From the NCBI RefSeq assembly GCF_963677565.1, contig NZ_OY781981.1:310001-374000 (forward strand): 64,000 nt of DNA, in the 5' to 3' direction. Under the pieces are notes generated by a model, which was not told the DNA's origin, searched no databases, and saw nothing but the letters and a program-made list of their open reading frames with translations. This stretch comes from an uncultured Draconibacterium sp. (lineage in GTDB: Bacteria > Bacteroidota > Bacteroidia > Bacteroidales > Prolixibacteraceae). Position 1 is the stretch's first letter. Each line of letters starts with the position of its first letter. Below are positions 9,388-19,313 of this stretch, one piece after another. Position numbers and translations under genes: made by a program.

Positions 9388-12009
9388 TTAAGAAATTCCT
9401 GTCAATTTCTTTATTTCATTCAGTTTATTCAGGGCTTCTATTGGGGTTAGATTATTCACATCCAACCCGGCAATCTCGTCTCTAATTTGCTTTAGCACAG
9501 GATCATCCAATTGAAAAAAGCTCAACTGCATGCCCTCTCGGTTTTCGCCAATCTCTTCTAAAGGTTTACTTAAACTTTCCTTTTCTTTTCCGCCTTCCAG
9601 CTTCGACAATATCTGTTCGGCACGCTGAATTACCGATTTTGGCATACCGGCCATTCCTGCCACATGGATACCAAAACTGTGGTTACTTCCACCCCGAACC
9701 AGCTTTCGTAAGAAGATAACTTTGTTGCCCACCTCTTTTATGGAAACGTTAAAGTTTTTTACCCTCGGAAAAGCTCCTTCCATTTCATTCAATTCGTGGT
9801 AGTGGGTAGCAAAAAGCGTTTTAGCTTTAGTGAAAGCATGTTCGTGCAAATGCTCAACAATCGACCACGCAATGGAAATACCATCGTAAGTTGATGTTCC
9901 GCGCCCCAGTTCATCAAAAAGAATCAGGCTGCGATCAGAAACATTATTTAGGATGCTCGCCGCTTCGTTCATCTCCACCATAAAAGTCGACTCGCCCAGC
10001 GAAATATTATCCGATGCACCAACACGGGTGAAAATTTTATCCACATAACCGATTTTTGCCACTTCTGCAGGCACGAAAGAACCCATTTGCGCCATCAGTA
10101 CAATTAATGCGGTTTGACGCAGCAATGCTGACTTACCAGCCATATTCGGCCCGGTAATGATGATAATCTGCTGATCTTCCTGATCCAGTTTTACATCGTT
10201 GGCAATATACGACTCCCCAATTGGCAACTGGTGCTCGATTACCGGATGTCGCCCTTCCTTAATCTCAATGGTAGTCGCATCAGTTACCTCCGGACGGAAA
10301 TATTTATAAGATGTTGCACACGTGGCATACGACAATAAACAATCGATTTGGGCTAGGATATGAGAATTTAACTGAATGGCAGAAATGTATTCCGACAGTG
10401 CAAAAATCAGTTCACCAAAAAGCTTACTTTCCAGCACCTGTATTTTCTCCTCGGCACCAAGAATTTTCTGTTCGTATTCTTTCAGTTCTTCCGTAATATA
10501 ACGCTCCGCACTTACCAGTGTTTGTTTCCGAATCCAGTCGGCCGGCACCTTATCTTTGTGCGTATTCCGAACTTCGATGTAGTACCCAAAAACATTGTTA
10601 AAGCTGATCTTTAGCGATGGAATTCCATGTTTTTCGCTTTCGCGTTTTTGTATTTGCGCCAAGTAATCTTTTCCCGAATAAGCGATCTTTCGCAGGTCAT
10701 CCAGCTCTTCCGAAACACCTTCGGCAATCACTTTCCCTTTGTTGATAGCTGTTGGCGGATCGGCAACAATTTGCTTTTCAATCCGCTCCCTTATTAAATC
10801 GCAAGGATTTAACTGCTCGGCAAAACGATTTAAGGCTGAATTATCCACATCTGCGCACGCAGCTTTTATCGGAATAATTGCTGACAGGGCATTTCTTACC
10901 TGCATCACTTCTCGAGGGTTGATCCGTCCGACTGCAACTTTAGAGATCAGTCGTTCCAAATCCCCCATCTGACGCAAATGTTCTTCCAGGTTTTCTTTGG
11001 TTTCCAAATCTTTCAGAAAAAGCTCCACCACTTCCAACCGTTCGTTTATCGGATCGACATCTTTTAAAGGCAACGCCATCCAACGTTTCAGCAAGCGCGA
11101 TCCCATTGGCGTGATGGTTTTATCGATCACATTGATAAGGGCTTTACCACTTTCGTGAAGCGGTGCAAACAGTTCGAGGTTACGAATGGTAAACCGGTCG
11201 AGCCAAACATAGTGCTCCTCCTCGATCCTACTTAATCCTGAAATGTGACTGAGTTTCTGATGCTGTGTAATATCTAGATAATGCAGAATCGCTCCGGCAG
11301 CAATAATACCCAACTGCATATTATGAACGCCAAATCCTTTTAACGAACTGGTTTCAAAATGCCTTGTTAACCGGTCGTTGGCCGCATCGTCGGTGTACAC
11401 CCAGTCTTCCAGGTTAAAAGTGTAAAATTTTGTGCCGAACAGCTCATTAAATTCCTTCCCTCTTCCGCGCTGAAACAACACTTCTTTCGGCTGAAACGAA
11501 TTCAATAATTTGTCGATGTATTCAAAACTTCCTTCGGCAGCCAAAAACTCGCCGGTGGAGATATCAAGAAAGGCAATACCTCCCCGTTTTTTATCGAAAT
11601 GAACCGATGCGAGGAAGTTATTTTCACGGTTCTCAAGAATATTATCGTTAATGGAAACCCCCGGAGTTACCAACTCGGTAATCCCGCGTTTCACGATCTT
11701 TTTGGTCATTTTGGGATCTTCCAGCTGCTCGCAAATGGCCACCCGTTGTCCGGCCCGCACCAACTTGGGTAAATAAGTGTCCAGCGCGTGATGCGGAAAA
11801 CCCGCCAACTCCACATAACTGGCTGCTCCGTTTGCCCGACGCGTTAACGTTATCCCCAGAATTTCCGCCGCTTTTATGGCATCCTCACCAAATGTTTCGT
11901 AAAAGTCGCCCACACGAAAAAGCAAAACTGCATCAGGATGTTTGTCCTTGATGGAATAATACTGCTTCATCAGCGGGGTTTCTACATATTTCTTTTCCTT
12001 TTTTGCCAT
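9388..12009 (-). CDS. mutS: DNA mismatch repair protein MutS
   Basis: This 873-residue protein has full-length MutS architecture. The mismatch-contacting Phe-x-Glu motif is in [11 protein letters not shown] (Phe36, Glu38). Connector, lever and clamp domains follow. The C-terminal ATPase has Walker [14 protein letters not shown] near residue 620, a Walker B region ending [16 protein letters not shown] and the dimer-interface helix-turn-helix region [15 protein letters not shown]. MutS recognises base mismatches and small loops and recruits MutL. The gene stands alone; the tRNA cluster promoter begins 16 bp after its stop. Confidence 0.97.
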   Translation of the reverse strand: MAKKEKKYVETPLMKQYYSIKDKHPDAVLLFRVGDFYETFGEDAIKAAEILGITLTRRANGAASYVELAGFPHHALDTYLPKLVRAGQRVAICEQLEDPKMTKKIVKRGITELVTPGVSINDNILENRENNFLASVHFDKKRGGIAFLDISTGEFLAAEGSFEYIDKLLNSFQPKEVLFQRGRGKEFNELFGTKFYTFNLEDWVYTDDAANDRLTRHFETSSLKGFGVHNMQLGIIAAGAILHYLDITQHQKLSHISGLSRIEEEHYVWLDRFTIRNLELFAPLHESGKALINVIDKTITPMGSRLLKRWMALPLKDVDPINERLEVVELFLKDLETKENLEEHLRQMGDLERLISKVAVGRINPREVMQVRNALSAIIPIKAACADVDNSALNRFAEQLNPCDLIRERIEKQIVADPPTAINKGKVIAEGVSEELDDLRKIAYSGKDYLAQIQKRESEKHGIPSLKISFNNVFGYYIEVRNTHKDKVPADWIRKQTLVSAERYITEELKEYEQKILGAEEKIQVLESKLFGELIFALSEYISAIQLNSHILAQIDCLLSYATCATSYKYFRPEVTDATTIEIKEGRHPVIEHQLPIGESYIANDVKLDQEDQQIIIITGPNMAGKSALLRQTALIVLMAQMGSFVPAEVAKIGYVDKIFTRVGASDNISLGESTFMVEMNEAASILNNVSDRSLILFDELGRGTSTYDGISIAWSIVEHLHEHAFTKAKTLFATHYHELNEMEGAFPRVKNFNVSIKEVGNKVIFLRKLVRGGSNHSFGIHVAGMAGMPKSVIQRAEQILSKLEGGKEKESLSKPLEEIGENREGMQLSFFQLDDPVLKQIRDEIAGLDVNNLTPIEALNKLNEIKKLTGIS

Positions 12010-12096
12010 CGTTGAGCAAAGATAATTGTTTCAAAGCATGGAAGAAATCCATAACAAATTTGTTCATCCAAACTTTTCAACAATCCCTATTAGTGG

Positions 12097-13281
12097 TTAA
12101 TTGCGTGCCGCTTTTAAAGATTTTATAATTAGCAGCGAATGTGCCAGTGCCCGGATAAAAAATGTAGCTGCCATGATGAAAAACACCGAATGAAATTTTT
12201 GCGGCAGGAAAGGTGCTAAAACAACAAACACGATCATCCACGCAGCAAAAATCAGGTGATAATAACGCAGCGACAGAGGCCACTTTTTTCGTAAGGAAAC
12301 AATTACAAACAGTAAACTCACCGGCACCAGCCACATGAGGTTATAATTTGGGTTCATTGCCGGATGCTCGGAATAGATCGTAAACCAGGTAAGTAACAAT
12401 CCGCCAAGTCCGTTTATGCCGTAAAGGATAATGTCAAGCGCGGGTTTCATTTCTTTATTCTGAAACTGTTTCCAGGTGAAATAAGCTACCACCAGCAACA
12501 ACAACGAAAAAACTACCATCGGCCCCCAAATCCACGTCGGCTCCTGTGTTTGTTCAGGTGCCTGATAAAGCACCTGAGCCGGTTGCGCAATATTCTGTCC
12601 GTTATCATTTCTTTTTGCCAAAGCAAAATGCTGCATCACATAATCGGGCAAAAACATTTCTTCTTCGAGGGTTGCCTCACGATCTGATTCGGCAGCCACT
12701 AAAAAATCGATACCAAAATTCAGCCACAATAACTTCCCATGGTAATCTTTTATCAGTGTTCGCAGGGTTTTATGACTGGCACTATCGGTATACGTGATTC
12801 CTCCGGCTACATTATCAGCAATAACATCGCGTACCCGCGTGGCACAATTGTCAAAGAAAAAATTATAGCGATAAACCCTGTTTTCAGGCTGCGCATTCCA
12901 AATTAAAAAATCAACAACCGCTTGTTTTTCCGATGGAGTAAGATTTATCTCTTGTTCAAAAACACTGCGTTTATCGTGCCGGTATTCATTCAAAAAATCA
13001 TCAAAACGATAAGCACCAAGCAGGTAATCGGTTTGCCCGGCACAAAACCGATACAAAAAATTGGGGCTGCTAAAATCAAAAATTCCGTAATTAAAAGCCA
13101 CGTCGTAATTCAGCCGCGGATCGTTTACACGAATGGCCGAATGACCATAAACCGAATACATTTCGTTTCCCGGGCTACAGGTTATGATGCTAACCTTTGC
13201 CTGATCTGACAGTTGAAAAGCAAGCCCGTTAAATGTAAGGGCCACAAATACTACAACTAAAAGCCGCTTTATCTGATTCAT
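12097..13281 (-). CDS. Lnb-like (DUF4105) periplasmic/membrane protein, candidate lipoprotein N-acyltransferase
   Basis: I start at the ATG at 13281 (394 residues), which puts the signal peptide MNQIKRLLVVVFVALTFNG first; a start at 13452 would prepend 57 residues without signal character. The N-terminal half is the Lnb N-terminal periplasmic domain (Pfam name for DUF4105), with a conserved His in VYGHSAIRVND and the Cys/Arg motif FFFDNCATRVRD. After about residue 250 come four or five membrane helices, ending in a basic tail. The family name derives from Lnb, the lipoprotein N-acylating enzyme of some Firmicutes, so a role in lipoprotein N-acylation is plausible but inferred. The window encodes many lipoproteins. 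It is divergent from the RicT-like gene. Confidence 0.7.
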   Translation of the reverse strand: MNQIKRLLVVVFVALTFNGLAFQLSDQAKVSIITCSPGNEMYSVYGHSAIRVNDPRLNYDVAFNYGIFDFSSPNFLYRFCAGQTDYLLGAYRFDDFLNEYRHDKRSVFEQEINLTPSEKQAVVDFLIWNAQPENRVYRYNFFFDNCATRVRDVIADNVAGGITYTDSASHKTLRTLIKDYHGKLLWLNFGIDFLVAAESDREATLEEEMFLPDYVMQHFALAKRNDNGQNIAQPAQVLYQAPEQTQEPTWIWGPMVVFSLLLLVVAYFTWKQFQNKEMKPALDIILYGINGLGGLLLTWFTIYSEHPAMNPNYNLMWLVPVSLLFVIVSLRKKWPLSLRYYHLIFAAWMIVFVVLAPFLPQKFHSVFFIMAATFFIRALAHSLLIIKSLKAARN

Positions 13282-13500
13282 GAATGTTTTCCGCCTTAAT
13301 TTAATTTTCAATAAAGGAACAAAAAAGCTCATTTCCGACATAAATAAAATGCAATATTTTAATTTAGACTTGTTCCAGATTAGAAAATTCAATTCTTTTT
13401 CCAATCTTTGCACGGAATTATTTAATTGGGGTGTGAACCATTCTTGAAGCACGTTAGCAAAAGAAAAGCCGCACCTTAGACAGAAAGCAGAGAGGATTAT

Positions 13501-14871
13501 ATGAGTTGTAATGGATGTTCGTTCAATAATTCAACAAATAGTATAACACAAGGATACGACTGGCTAAGTGATTTGCCGGACACTACTGATAAATCAGACA
13601 TTGTTGAAGTAAAATTTAAGTCAACCCGCAAAGAATATTTCAAGAATATTGAAAATATACCACTAAAACGCGGCGACAGAATTGTTGTTGCCACTTCGCC
13701 GGGACACGACGTTGGCGAGGTTACCCTAACCGGTTACCTGGCTGAAAAACAGTTTAAACTGCGGATTAAAAATCCATCGCGCTACACCTTAAACACGGTT
13801 TACCGCAAGGCCTCGGAAAATGATTTGGAAACGTTGAAGATGGCCCGCAACCGTGAGAAGGAAACCATGATTCAGGCGCGCCAGATTGCTAACGATTTAG
13901 GCTTAGCAATGAAAATTGGCGACGTAGAATTCAGGGGCGACAATAAAAAAGCAATTTTCTATTACCTGGCCGAAGGACGTGTTGACTTTAGGGAATTGAT
14001 TAAAGTTTATGCCCGCGAATTCCGCATTAAAATTGAGATGAAACAAATTGGTGCCCGCCAGGAAGCCGGTTTAATTGGCGGAATTGGCTCGTGTGGTCGT
14101 GAATTGTGTTGCTCAAGCTGGCGAACCGATTTTTCAAGTATCTCATCAGATGCTGCACTAAAGCAAGGCTTATCGCCATCGGCACAAAAAATGGCCGGCG
14201 CTTGCGGCAAATTAAAATGCTGCCTGTTATACGAATTGGATGCCTACATTGAGGCAGGAAACGAATTTCCAAGAGAATTACTCGACCTTGAGCTGGCATC
14301 GGGATTGGCAAAACCGTTCAAAACCGATTACTTGAAGAAGGAAATCTGGTATGGGCTTGAAGGAAGCATGGGAACTACATTTAACCTGTCGTTAAAACAG
14401 GTACGCGATATTATTCAGAAAAACAAAAGAGGTATAAAACCTGAGGCTCAGACCTTTACTGCACCGGCGAAAGAACAAACAAAAATGGAAGTTACCCTTG
14501 ATGAGAGTCTTGACCGTTTCGATAATAAAAAGCCGACTCGGAATAAAAAAAGACGCAACAACAGGGGAGGCAACAAAAGGGAGGCCGGAATTTCGAAAAC
14601 AAGAGTAACAATCCGCAAAACAAACAAAACGCTTCAGAAGCTGGCGAAAAAAACAAAAGGCCAAACAAGCGGAGAAATAACAATCCGAATCGAAAGCGGA
14701 AACCGGGGTTTCAAGCTAAAAAGGGGCAACAAACAACGAATAACGAGAAGTAAACAAGAATATGTTGCTCCAAGCCTGTATCTAATTTGTTTAACAGGCA
14801 TGGTTAGCGATAACATCATAAAACACATTTATGATTCCCGAAATTCACCAACGGGGATGAAAGAACCATAA
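13501..14871 (+). CDS. ricT: RicT-like PSP1-domain protein with a probable C-terminal frameshift
   Basis: The N-terminal 300 residues are a clear PSP1/RicT protein. The core ends with the cysteine motifs IGSCGRELCCSSW and GACGKLKCCLLYE that bind an iron-sulfur cluster in the Ric (YaaT/YlbF/YmcA) complex of Bacillus. The first residues (MSCNGCSF) add two more cysteines. The read frame runs to 14871, but after the A-runs at 14545-14551 and 14575-14578 the -1 frame (offset 2) encodes a natural-looking low-complexity basic tail. That tail is rich in Asn, Lys, Gln and Arg and stops at 14751-14753. The frame-0 tail looks unlike the family. A single missing A (mutation or sequence error) would explain this. 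In Bacteroidota gldH often follows this gene; none is recognisable here. Confidence 0.8.
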   Translation: MSCNGCSFNNSTNSITQGYDWLSDLPDTTDKSDIVEVKFKSTRKEYFKNIENIPLKRGDRIVVATSPGHDVGEVTLTGYLAEKQFKLRIKNPSRYTLNTVYRKASENDLETLKMARNREKETMIQARQIANDLGLAMKIGDVEFRGDNKKAIFYYLAEGRVDFRELIKVYAREFRIKIEMKQIGARQEAGLIGGIGSCGRELCCSSWRTDFSSISSDAALKQGLSPSAQKMAGACGKLKCCLLYELDAYIEAGNEFPRELLDLELASGLAKPFKTDYLKKEIWYGLEGSMGTTFNLSLKQVRDIIQKNKRGIKPEAQTFTAPAKEQTKMEVTLDESLDRFDNKKPTRNKKRRNNRGGNKREAGISKTRVTIRKTNKTLQKLAKKTKGQTSGEITIRIESGNRGFKLKRGNKQRITRSKQEYVAPSLYLICLTGMVSDNIIKHIYDSRNSPTGMKEP

Positions 14872-15404
14872 TATGCAACTCGTATATTTTTGATTTACTG
14901 TCCTGCAAATGTCTTTCCAGACAGGAAATACTTTTTCCTATAGCTGAAAAAGTATTCAAAAAAGCCACCGCTAACGATAAAAAGCTAAAAATAAATTCCT
15001 TTCACTAAAATCAAGAAACTCCTCCTTTTAGCCTTTCGTACCTCAGGCTAACGAGCGTCAAACAGACTTGATTTTTAAACGTTCTCTCCATTTATTTTCT
15101 TAACGCTTTTTCTCGAAGGCGGACTTGATGGCAAATTTTGTGCAGGCTCGTCACCCCAAAGCTTCGGGGGCGTCAGTCGGGATAATTGGTTTTATTGAAA
15201 AAACGCAAAGGTTTTTTTTGACAAGGTCCGAGATGTCTCGAAATAGTTCCTTTTGATCGAATGCAAAAGGAACTGCCCGTCTAGCATGAAGACAGAAGCT
15301 ACATCAGAACCTCAGTTTGCTGCAATTTTCATGCTTATCATGGACTTAGTATGAAGAGAAGATGGGATAATAAAAATGGGTAGGGCAACAGAACAAAGTC
15401 GCAG
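14872..15404. other. Gene-free stretch, probable decayed or intergenic repeat DNA
   Basis: I find no credible coding region on either strand. Short inverted pairs occur, for example TTTTTCCTATAGCTGAAAAA and CTTTTGATCGAATGCAAAAG. The stretch has the patchwork look of Bacteroidota intergenic repeats. It follows the broken end of the RicT-like gene, so a lost gene remnant is possible but not demonstrated. Confidence 0.5.
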
Positions 15405-16043
15405 TTATTTTTTTCGAATAACTGTCATTCCATCACGCAAGGGAAGGATTACCTTTTCTACGCGCTCATCGTTTTTAACCAGTTTATTGAATTCAAAAAT
15501 ACCGATGGTCTGCGCATCGTCGTGGCGTGGTTTATCCAGCACTTTTCCGTTCCACAGCGTATTATCTGCAATAAAGTAAGCACCCGATTTTAAGCGGTCG
15601 ATCAGCAATTCGTAATACTGCACATATTCACGTTTATCGGCATCAATAAAAACCAGGTCGAACGATTCTTCAAGGACAGGTATAATTTCTGTAGCTGCCC
15701 CAATTTTTTGCTCTACCAAATGCGCCACACCCGCCTTTTCGAAATATTTAGTAGCCAGCGACTCCAGTTCATCATCAATCTCAATGGTGATCAGCTTGCC
15801 ATCTTCGGGCAATCCTTTGGCTAAACAAATGGCAGAATAACCGGTAAAAGTACCCAGTTCGAGAATCGTTTTCGGACGGATCATTTTTGCCAGCATGGTT
15901 AACACCTGCCCTTGCAAATGTCCCGATATCATGCGGGCTCCCAGTACTTTCAGGTTGGTTTCACGGTCCAACTCGGTTAACACCAGATCTTCCTCATCGA
16001 TGTGATTTAAAATATATTGATGCAATGCCTTTTGCCTGTCCAT
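15405..16043 (-). CDS. SAM-dependent O-methyltransferase (caffeoyl-CoA/catechol O-methyltransferase family)
   Basis: This 212-residue protein has the class I methyltransferase order. Motif I is LELGTFTGYSAICLA (about residues 60-75), then the acidic TIEIDDE that holds the SAM ribose. The metal-binding FIDADKREYVQYY comes near residue 135 and the second metal pair is DNTLWNG. The length and motifs match family 3 O-methyltransferases that use a divalent cation to methylate catechol-type oxygens. It starts 5 bp after the M16 peptidase stop, so the two form an operon. The natural substrate is unknown. Confidence 0.88.
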   Translation of the reverse strand: MDRQKALHQYILNHIDEEDLVLTELDRETNLKVLGARMISGHLQGQVLTMLAKMIRPKTILELGTFTGYSAICLAKGLPEDGKLITIEIDDELESLATKYFEKAGVAHLVEQKIGAATEIIPVLEESFDLVFIDADKREYVQYYELLIDRLKSGAYFIADNTLWNGKVLDKPRHDDAQTIGIFEFNKLVKNDERVEKVILPLRDGMTVIRKK

Positions 16044-16048
16044 ATCTT

Positions 16049-17278
16049 CTATTTATAAATCAGCGTACTCATCTGGTTTTTGTCCAGTACCAAATTAGCG
16101 ACCTCCTGGATATCTTCGGCTGTTATCGCTTCAATTTTTTTGAAGGTCACACGCAACGGATCCACCTTATCAAACAGCATATAACTTTTCCCGATAGTGA
16201 GCATCAAATCTTCTCGACTTTCGGTTGAAATAGCAATCTGCCCGATTAGCTGTTTTTTTGCACGGCTTAATTGAACGGCACCCATTTTTTTATCACGCAA
16301 CAAGTCAAACTCTTTATGCACCAGCGCCACTGCCTTATTCAAATTTTCTTTATCGGTACCAAAATAAACATTAAACAATCCGGTATCGGAATAAGCGGTA
16401 TACGACGACTCCACGTTGTAAGCCATTCCCCGACGTTCGCGCATGGCCAGGTTTAAACGCGAATTGAGCGCATGTCCGCCCAACACATTATTGAGCAGCA
16501 CCATGGCAATACGCTTTGGATTTTTAAAATCGAACGCCACATTACCCATTACACAGTGCGACTGAAAAGTATCCTTAATAACTGTTTTCGCTTGTGGCTG
16601 ATACTCCAGGAATCGATCCCTGCCCGACTGTCGCAAACGTTGTTCCACCGCACCAAAATATTTCTCCAGCATTTTCAGCAGAACCGGAAAATCGATATTC
16701 CCTACCGAGCTGATCACCATCTGGTCGGTATGGTAGTTATTGGCAATAAAATTGAAAATCTTATCGCGGTTAAAGGTGCGCAGCTTTTCTTTTGTGCCCA
16801 GTATATTACGGGCTATGGGGTGACCCTCAAAAACCTGTTCTTCAAATTCATCAAAGATCAGTTCCGAAGGTGTATCGTAATACGAATTAATTTCCTCAAC
16901 CACCACTTCCTTTTCGAGGTTTAGCTCCTTTTCAGGATAAGTGCTGTTAAAAAGAATATCGCTCAGCAATTCGGCTGTGCGTTCGTAATGTTCGCTTAAA
17001 AAAGTAGCATATAGTACGGTTTCTTCTTTTGTAGTATAGGCATTCAGTTCTCCGCCAACACCCTCGATGCGGCTTAACACATGAAACGATTTGCGCTTTT
17101 TTGTGCCTTTAAAAACCGAGTGCTCGATAAAGTGTGCAAGGCCATGTTCATCCTCTTTTTCGTCGCGCGAACCGGTGTTTATTAAAATACCCAGATGCCC
17201 CACCGGCGAATCAGTTTGCTGATGAATTATTCGAATGCCGTTATTTAATGTATGTATCAGATAATCAGTATCAACCAT
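16049..17278 (-). CDS. M16 family (insulinase-like) zinc peptidase
   Basis: This 409-residue protein is a half-size M16 peptidase. The inverted zinc motif HFIEH (AHFIEHSVFKGTKKR) is near residue 45. The third ligand is in EVVVEEINSYYD, about 75 residues later. The inactive-like second half (RRGMAYNVESSYTAYSDTG) is also present, as in the mitochondrial processing peptidase beta-type fold. No signal peptide is seen, so it is probably cytosolic. It overlaps transcriptionally with the O-methyltransferase downstream, separated by only 5 bp. Confidence 0.9.
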   Translation of the reverse strand: MVDTDYLIHTLNNGIRIIHQQTDSPVGHLGILINTGSRDEKEDEHGLAHFIEHSVFKGTKKRKSFHVLSRIEGVGGELNAYTTKEETVLYATFLSEHYERTAELLSDILFNSTYPEKELNLEKEVVVEEINSYYDTPSELIFDEFEEQVFEGHPIARNILGTKEKLRTFNRDKIFNFIANNYHTDQMVISSVGNIDFPVLLKMLEKYFGAVEQRLRQSGRDRFLEYQPQAKTVIKDTFQSHCVMGNVAFDFKNPKRIAMVLLNNVLGGHALNSRLNLAMRERRGMAYNVESSYTAYSDTGLFNVYFGTDKENLNKAVALVHKEFDLLRDKKMGAVQLSRAKKQLIGQIAISTESREDLMLTIGKSYMLFDKVDPLRVTFKKIEAITAEDIQEVANLVLDKNQMSTLIYK

Positions 17279-17664
17279 TGTCTTTTAAACTAATCGTGCA
17301 AAAGTATAAAAAGTATTGGATTGCAGACTCATACAACTTATAAAACGAATGGAAGGATTCTATGCAAAATCGAAAACATCGATGATGGTAAGATTTTCAA
17401 ATCAAAAATTATGGTTTTAGGGCCCCCCTCCTAACCTTCCGCCAGTTGGCGGAGAGGAACTTTACACCTTCGGGGGATTAAGGGGGTCAAGTAATTCAGT
17501 TTCAAATAAAAACGACCAGGCACATAAATTCCCACTAATTCCCGGAGCTGAAAAAATTGATTTTTTTTGCTTTTTTTTTGTGTTGAACTTTGTGATTTTA
17601 AAAAAATGTATACTTTTGCAACACCAAAATAAAGGGGGTGCTACTTAAAGCCCAACTTTAGGAC
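17279..17664. repeat. Intergenic stretch with a hairpin-rich dispersed element (about 17420-17490)
   Basis: No gene is seen. Positions 17420-17490 carry a C-rich then G-rich palindrome-like block with internal CCGCCAGTTGGCGG and ending GGGGGATTAAGGGGG. It is similar in style to the hairpin blocks at 20217-20261 and 52414-52443. The right end holds the tRNA-Phe promoter. Confidence 0.5.
17589..17618 (+). promoter_or_regulatory. Promoter of tRNA-Phe
   Basis: TTTG at 17589-17592, an 18-bp spacer and TACTTTTG at 17611-17618 match the Bacteroidota -33/-7 elements. The tRNA begins 46 bp downstream. The tRNA-Gln gene has the same -7 sequence and spacer length. Confidence 0.6.
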
Positions 17665-17737
<73 letters not shown>

Positions 17738-17738
17738 C

Positions 17739-17767
17739 AAAAGGGAAAAACGATGTTTTTCCCTTTT
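17739..17767 (+). terminator. Intrinsic terminator of tRNA-Phe
   Basis: A 12-bp perfect stem (17739-17750 with 17756-17767) closes a 5-nt loop and is followed by GTTTTAT. Confidence 0.8.
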
Positions 17768-17857
17768 GTTTTATACACACAAAACGAATACTCTAAAGCC
17801 TCCAAAATTTTAAATAGATTTAATCAAATTTCACTTTAAAATTTAATTTTTTTAAAT

Positions 17858-17907
17858 TACATTTGGTACTTTCAATATTTTCGAAAACGAAAAACGCCAA
17901 AGTACCA
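17858..17907 (+). promoter_or_regulatory. Promoter and candidate autoregulatory operator of the C5-methyltransferase gene
   Basis: TACATTTG (17858-17865) fits the -7 consensus. A 9-bp inverted repeat, TGGTACTTT at 17864-17872 and AAAGTACCA at 17899-17907, overlaps this box on one side and the A of the start codon on the other. Centre-to-centre spacing is 35 bp. The encoded methylase has an N-terminal helix-turn-helix domain, so self-repression is a natural reading; an RNA hairpin hiding the start codon is the alternative. Confidence 0.5.
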
Positions 17908-19313
17908 TGCAGGGAATTAAAGAAGTAGCAGAAGAGCTTGGAATTACACCACAACAAGTAAGAAATCTGTGCCGAGATGGCAAAATTAAAGCTAAGAAAA
18001 TTGGCAAAACATGGGTGATTGAAGATATTGATAAGAAATATTTCGTAAGTAATACCAGCTATGGAGTTGCGGAAGACCACCAAAATTACAACACCAAGGC
18101 ACAGAATCATAAAAGACCAATTGCCTTAAGCTTTTTCAGCGGAGCAATGGGACTTGACATTGGACTTGAAAAAGCTGGCTTTAATACAATATTTTCGAGC
18201 GAGATTGACAATGCATGCAGAAAAACCATAAGAAAGAACAAACCGGACATTACTCTCATTGGAGATATTCGAGATTATTCTTCTTCACAAATACGATTCT
18301 TATCAGGCTTAAGAGAAGATGAAGAAATCGACCTCGTAGTTGGTGGCCCTCCCTGTCAAGCATTTAGTACTGCTGGCAATAGAAAAGGATTTGAGGACGA
18401 AAGAGGAAATGTATTTTTGACGTTTATTGACCGCATAATAGAGCTTAATCCCAATTTTGCCGTTATTGAGAATGTTAGAGGACTACTTTCGGCCCCTCTT
18501 AAACACAGACCACACAATCAAAGAGGTGACGACCACCCCGAATTAAATCTAGATGAGCTTCCTGGTGGCGCCCTAAATCACATAATAAAACGCCTAAAAG
18601 AAGCTGGCTACAATTTAAACTTTAACTTATACAACTCTGCCAATTTTGGCACCCCTCAACAAAGGGAGCGCGTCGTAATAATCTGCTCAAAGCTAAATAT
18701 TGACATCCCCTTTATTGAGCCAACTCACTCACAAAACCAAGAGCACGGCTTAAAAAAATGGAAAAATTTTAAGGACGCGGTTCATACTCTTAACGGCATC
18801 AATCACGAATATGTGAATTTTCCTGAGAAACGATTAAAATATTATCGCCAGCTTTCTGCTGGACAAAATTGGCGTTCGTTACCAATTGATTTACAAAAAG
18901 AAGCGATGGGGGCGTCTTTTTATTCAGGTGGAGGTAAAACAGGTTTTTTACGACGATTGTCCTGGCATAAACCTAGTCCAACTCTCGTTACGCACCCTGC
19001 AATGCCCGCAACAGACTTAGCTCATCCTGTTGAAGACAGACCACTTAGTATTCAAGAATACAAAAGAATCCAACAGTTCCCTGACAATTGGGAGATTGAA
19101 GGGAGCATACTTGATAAATACAAGCAAATAGGCAATGCTGTTCCGGTTGGGCTAGGTTTTGCGATTGGTAAACACCTGATTAAGTTAATGAACAACGAAA
19201 AGATTAAGCATTGGGATAATTTTAAATATTCGCGCTACAAGAATACAAGTTATAAAGACTGGCGAATTCAGTTCAAAAAGGAAATTGCGAAGGCACAACC
19301 TATTTTAGATTAA
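17907..19313 (+). CDS. DNA (cytosine-5-)-methyltransferase with N-terminal helix-turn-helix domain
   Basis: This 468-residue protein begins with a MerR/excisionase-like helix-turn-helix (about residues 1-46: [19 protein letters not shown], then [10 protein letters not shown]). The C5-methylase motifs follow in order: motif [19 protein letters not shown], motif [14 protein letters not shown] with the catalytic Cys, motif [11 protein letters not shown], motif [13 protein letters not shown], and motifs IX-X near the end ([13 protein letters not shown]). The target recognition region lies between VIII and IX. The last 14 bp overlap the convergent restriction endonuclease gene. The protein should methylate the cognate site and protect the host; the HTH probably controls the gene itself. 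Confidence 0.93.
   Translation: MQGIKEVAEELGITPQQVRNLCRDGKIKAKKIGKTWVIEDIDKKYFVSNTSYGVAEDHQNYNTKAQNHKRPIALSFFSGAMGLDIGLEKAGFNTIFSSEIDNACRKTIRKNKPDITLIGDIRDYSSSQIRFLSGLREDEEIDLVVGGPPCQAFSTAGNRKGFEDERGNVFLTFIDRIIELNPNFAVIENVRGLLSAPLKHRPHNQRGDDHPELNLDELPGGALNHIIKRLKEAGYNLNFNLYNSANFGTPQQRERVVIICSKLNIDIPFIEPTHSQNQEHGLKKWKNFKDAVHTLNGINHEYVNFPEKRLKYYRQLSAGQNWRSLPIDLQKEAMGASFYSGGGKTGFLRRLSWHKPSPTLVTHPAMPATDLAHPVEDRPLSIQEYKRIQQFPDNWEIEGSILDKYKQIGNAVPVGLGFAIGKHLIKLMNNEKIKHWDNFKYSRYKNTSYKDWRIQFKKEIAKAQPILD

Noticed and set aside
14575..14581. Programmed -1 ribosomal frameshift in the RicT-like gene
   Set aside because: The sequence is not a proper X XXY YYZ heptamer (slipping back puts Lys tRNA on CAA), and no downstream pseudoknot is evident; a simple indel explains it better.
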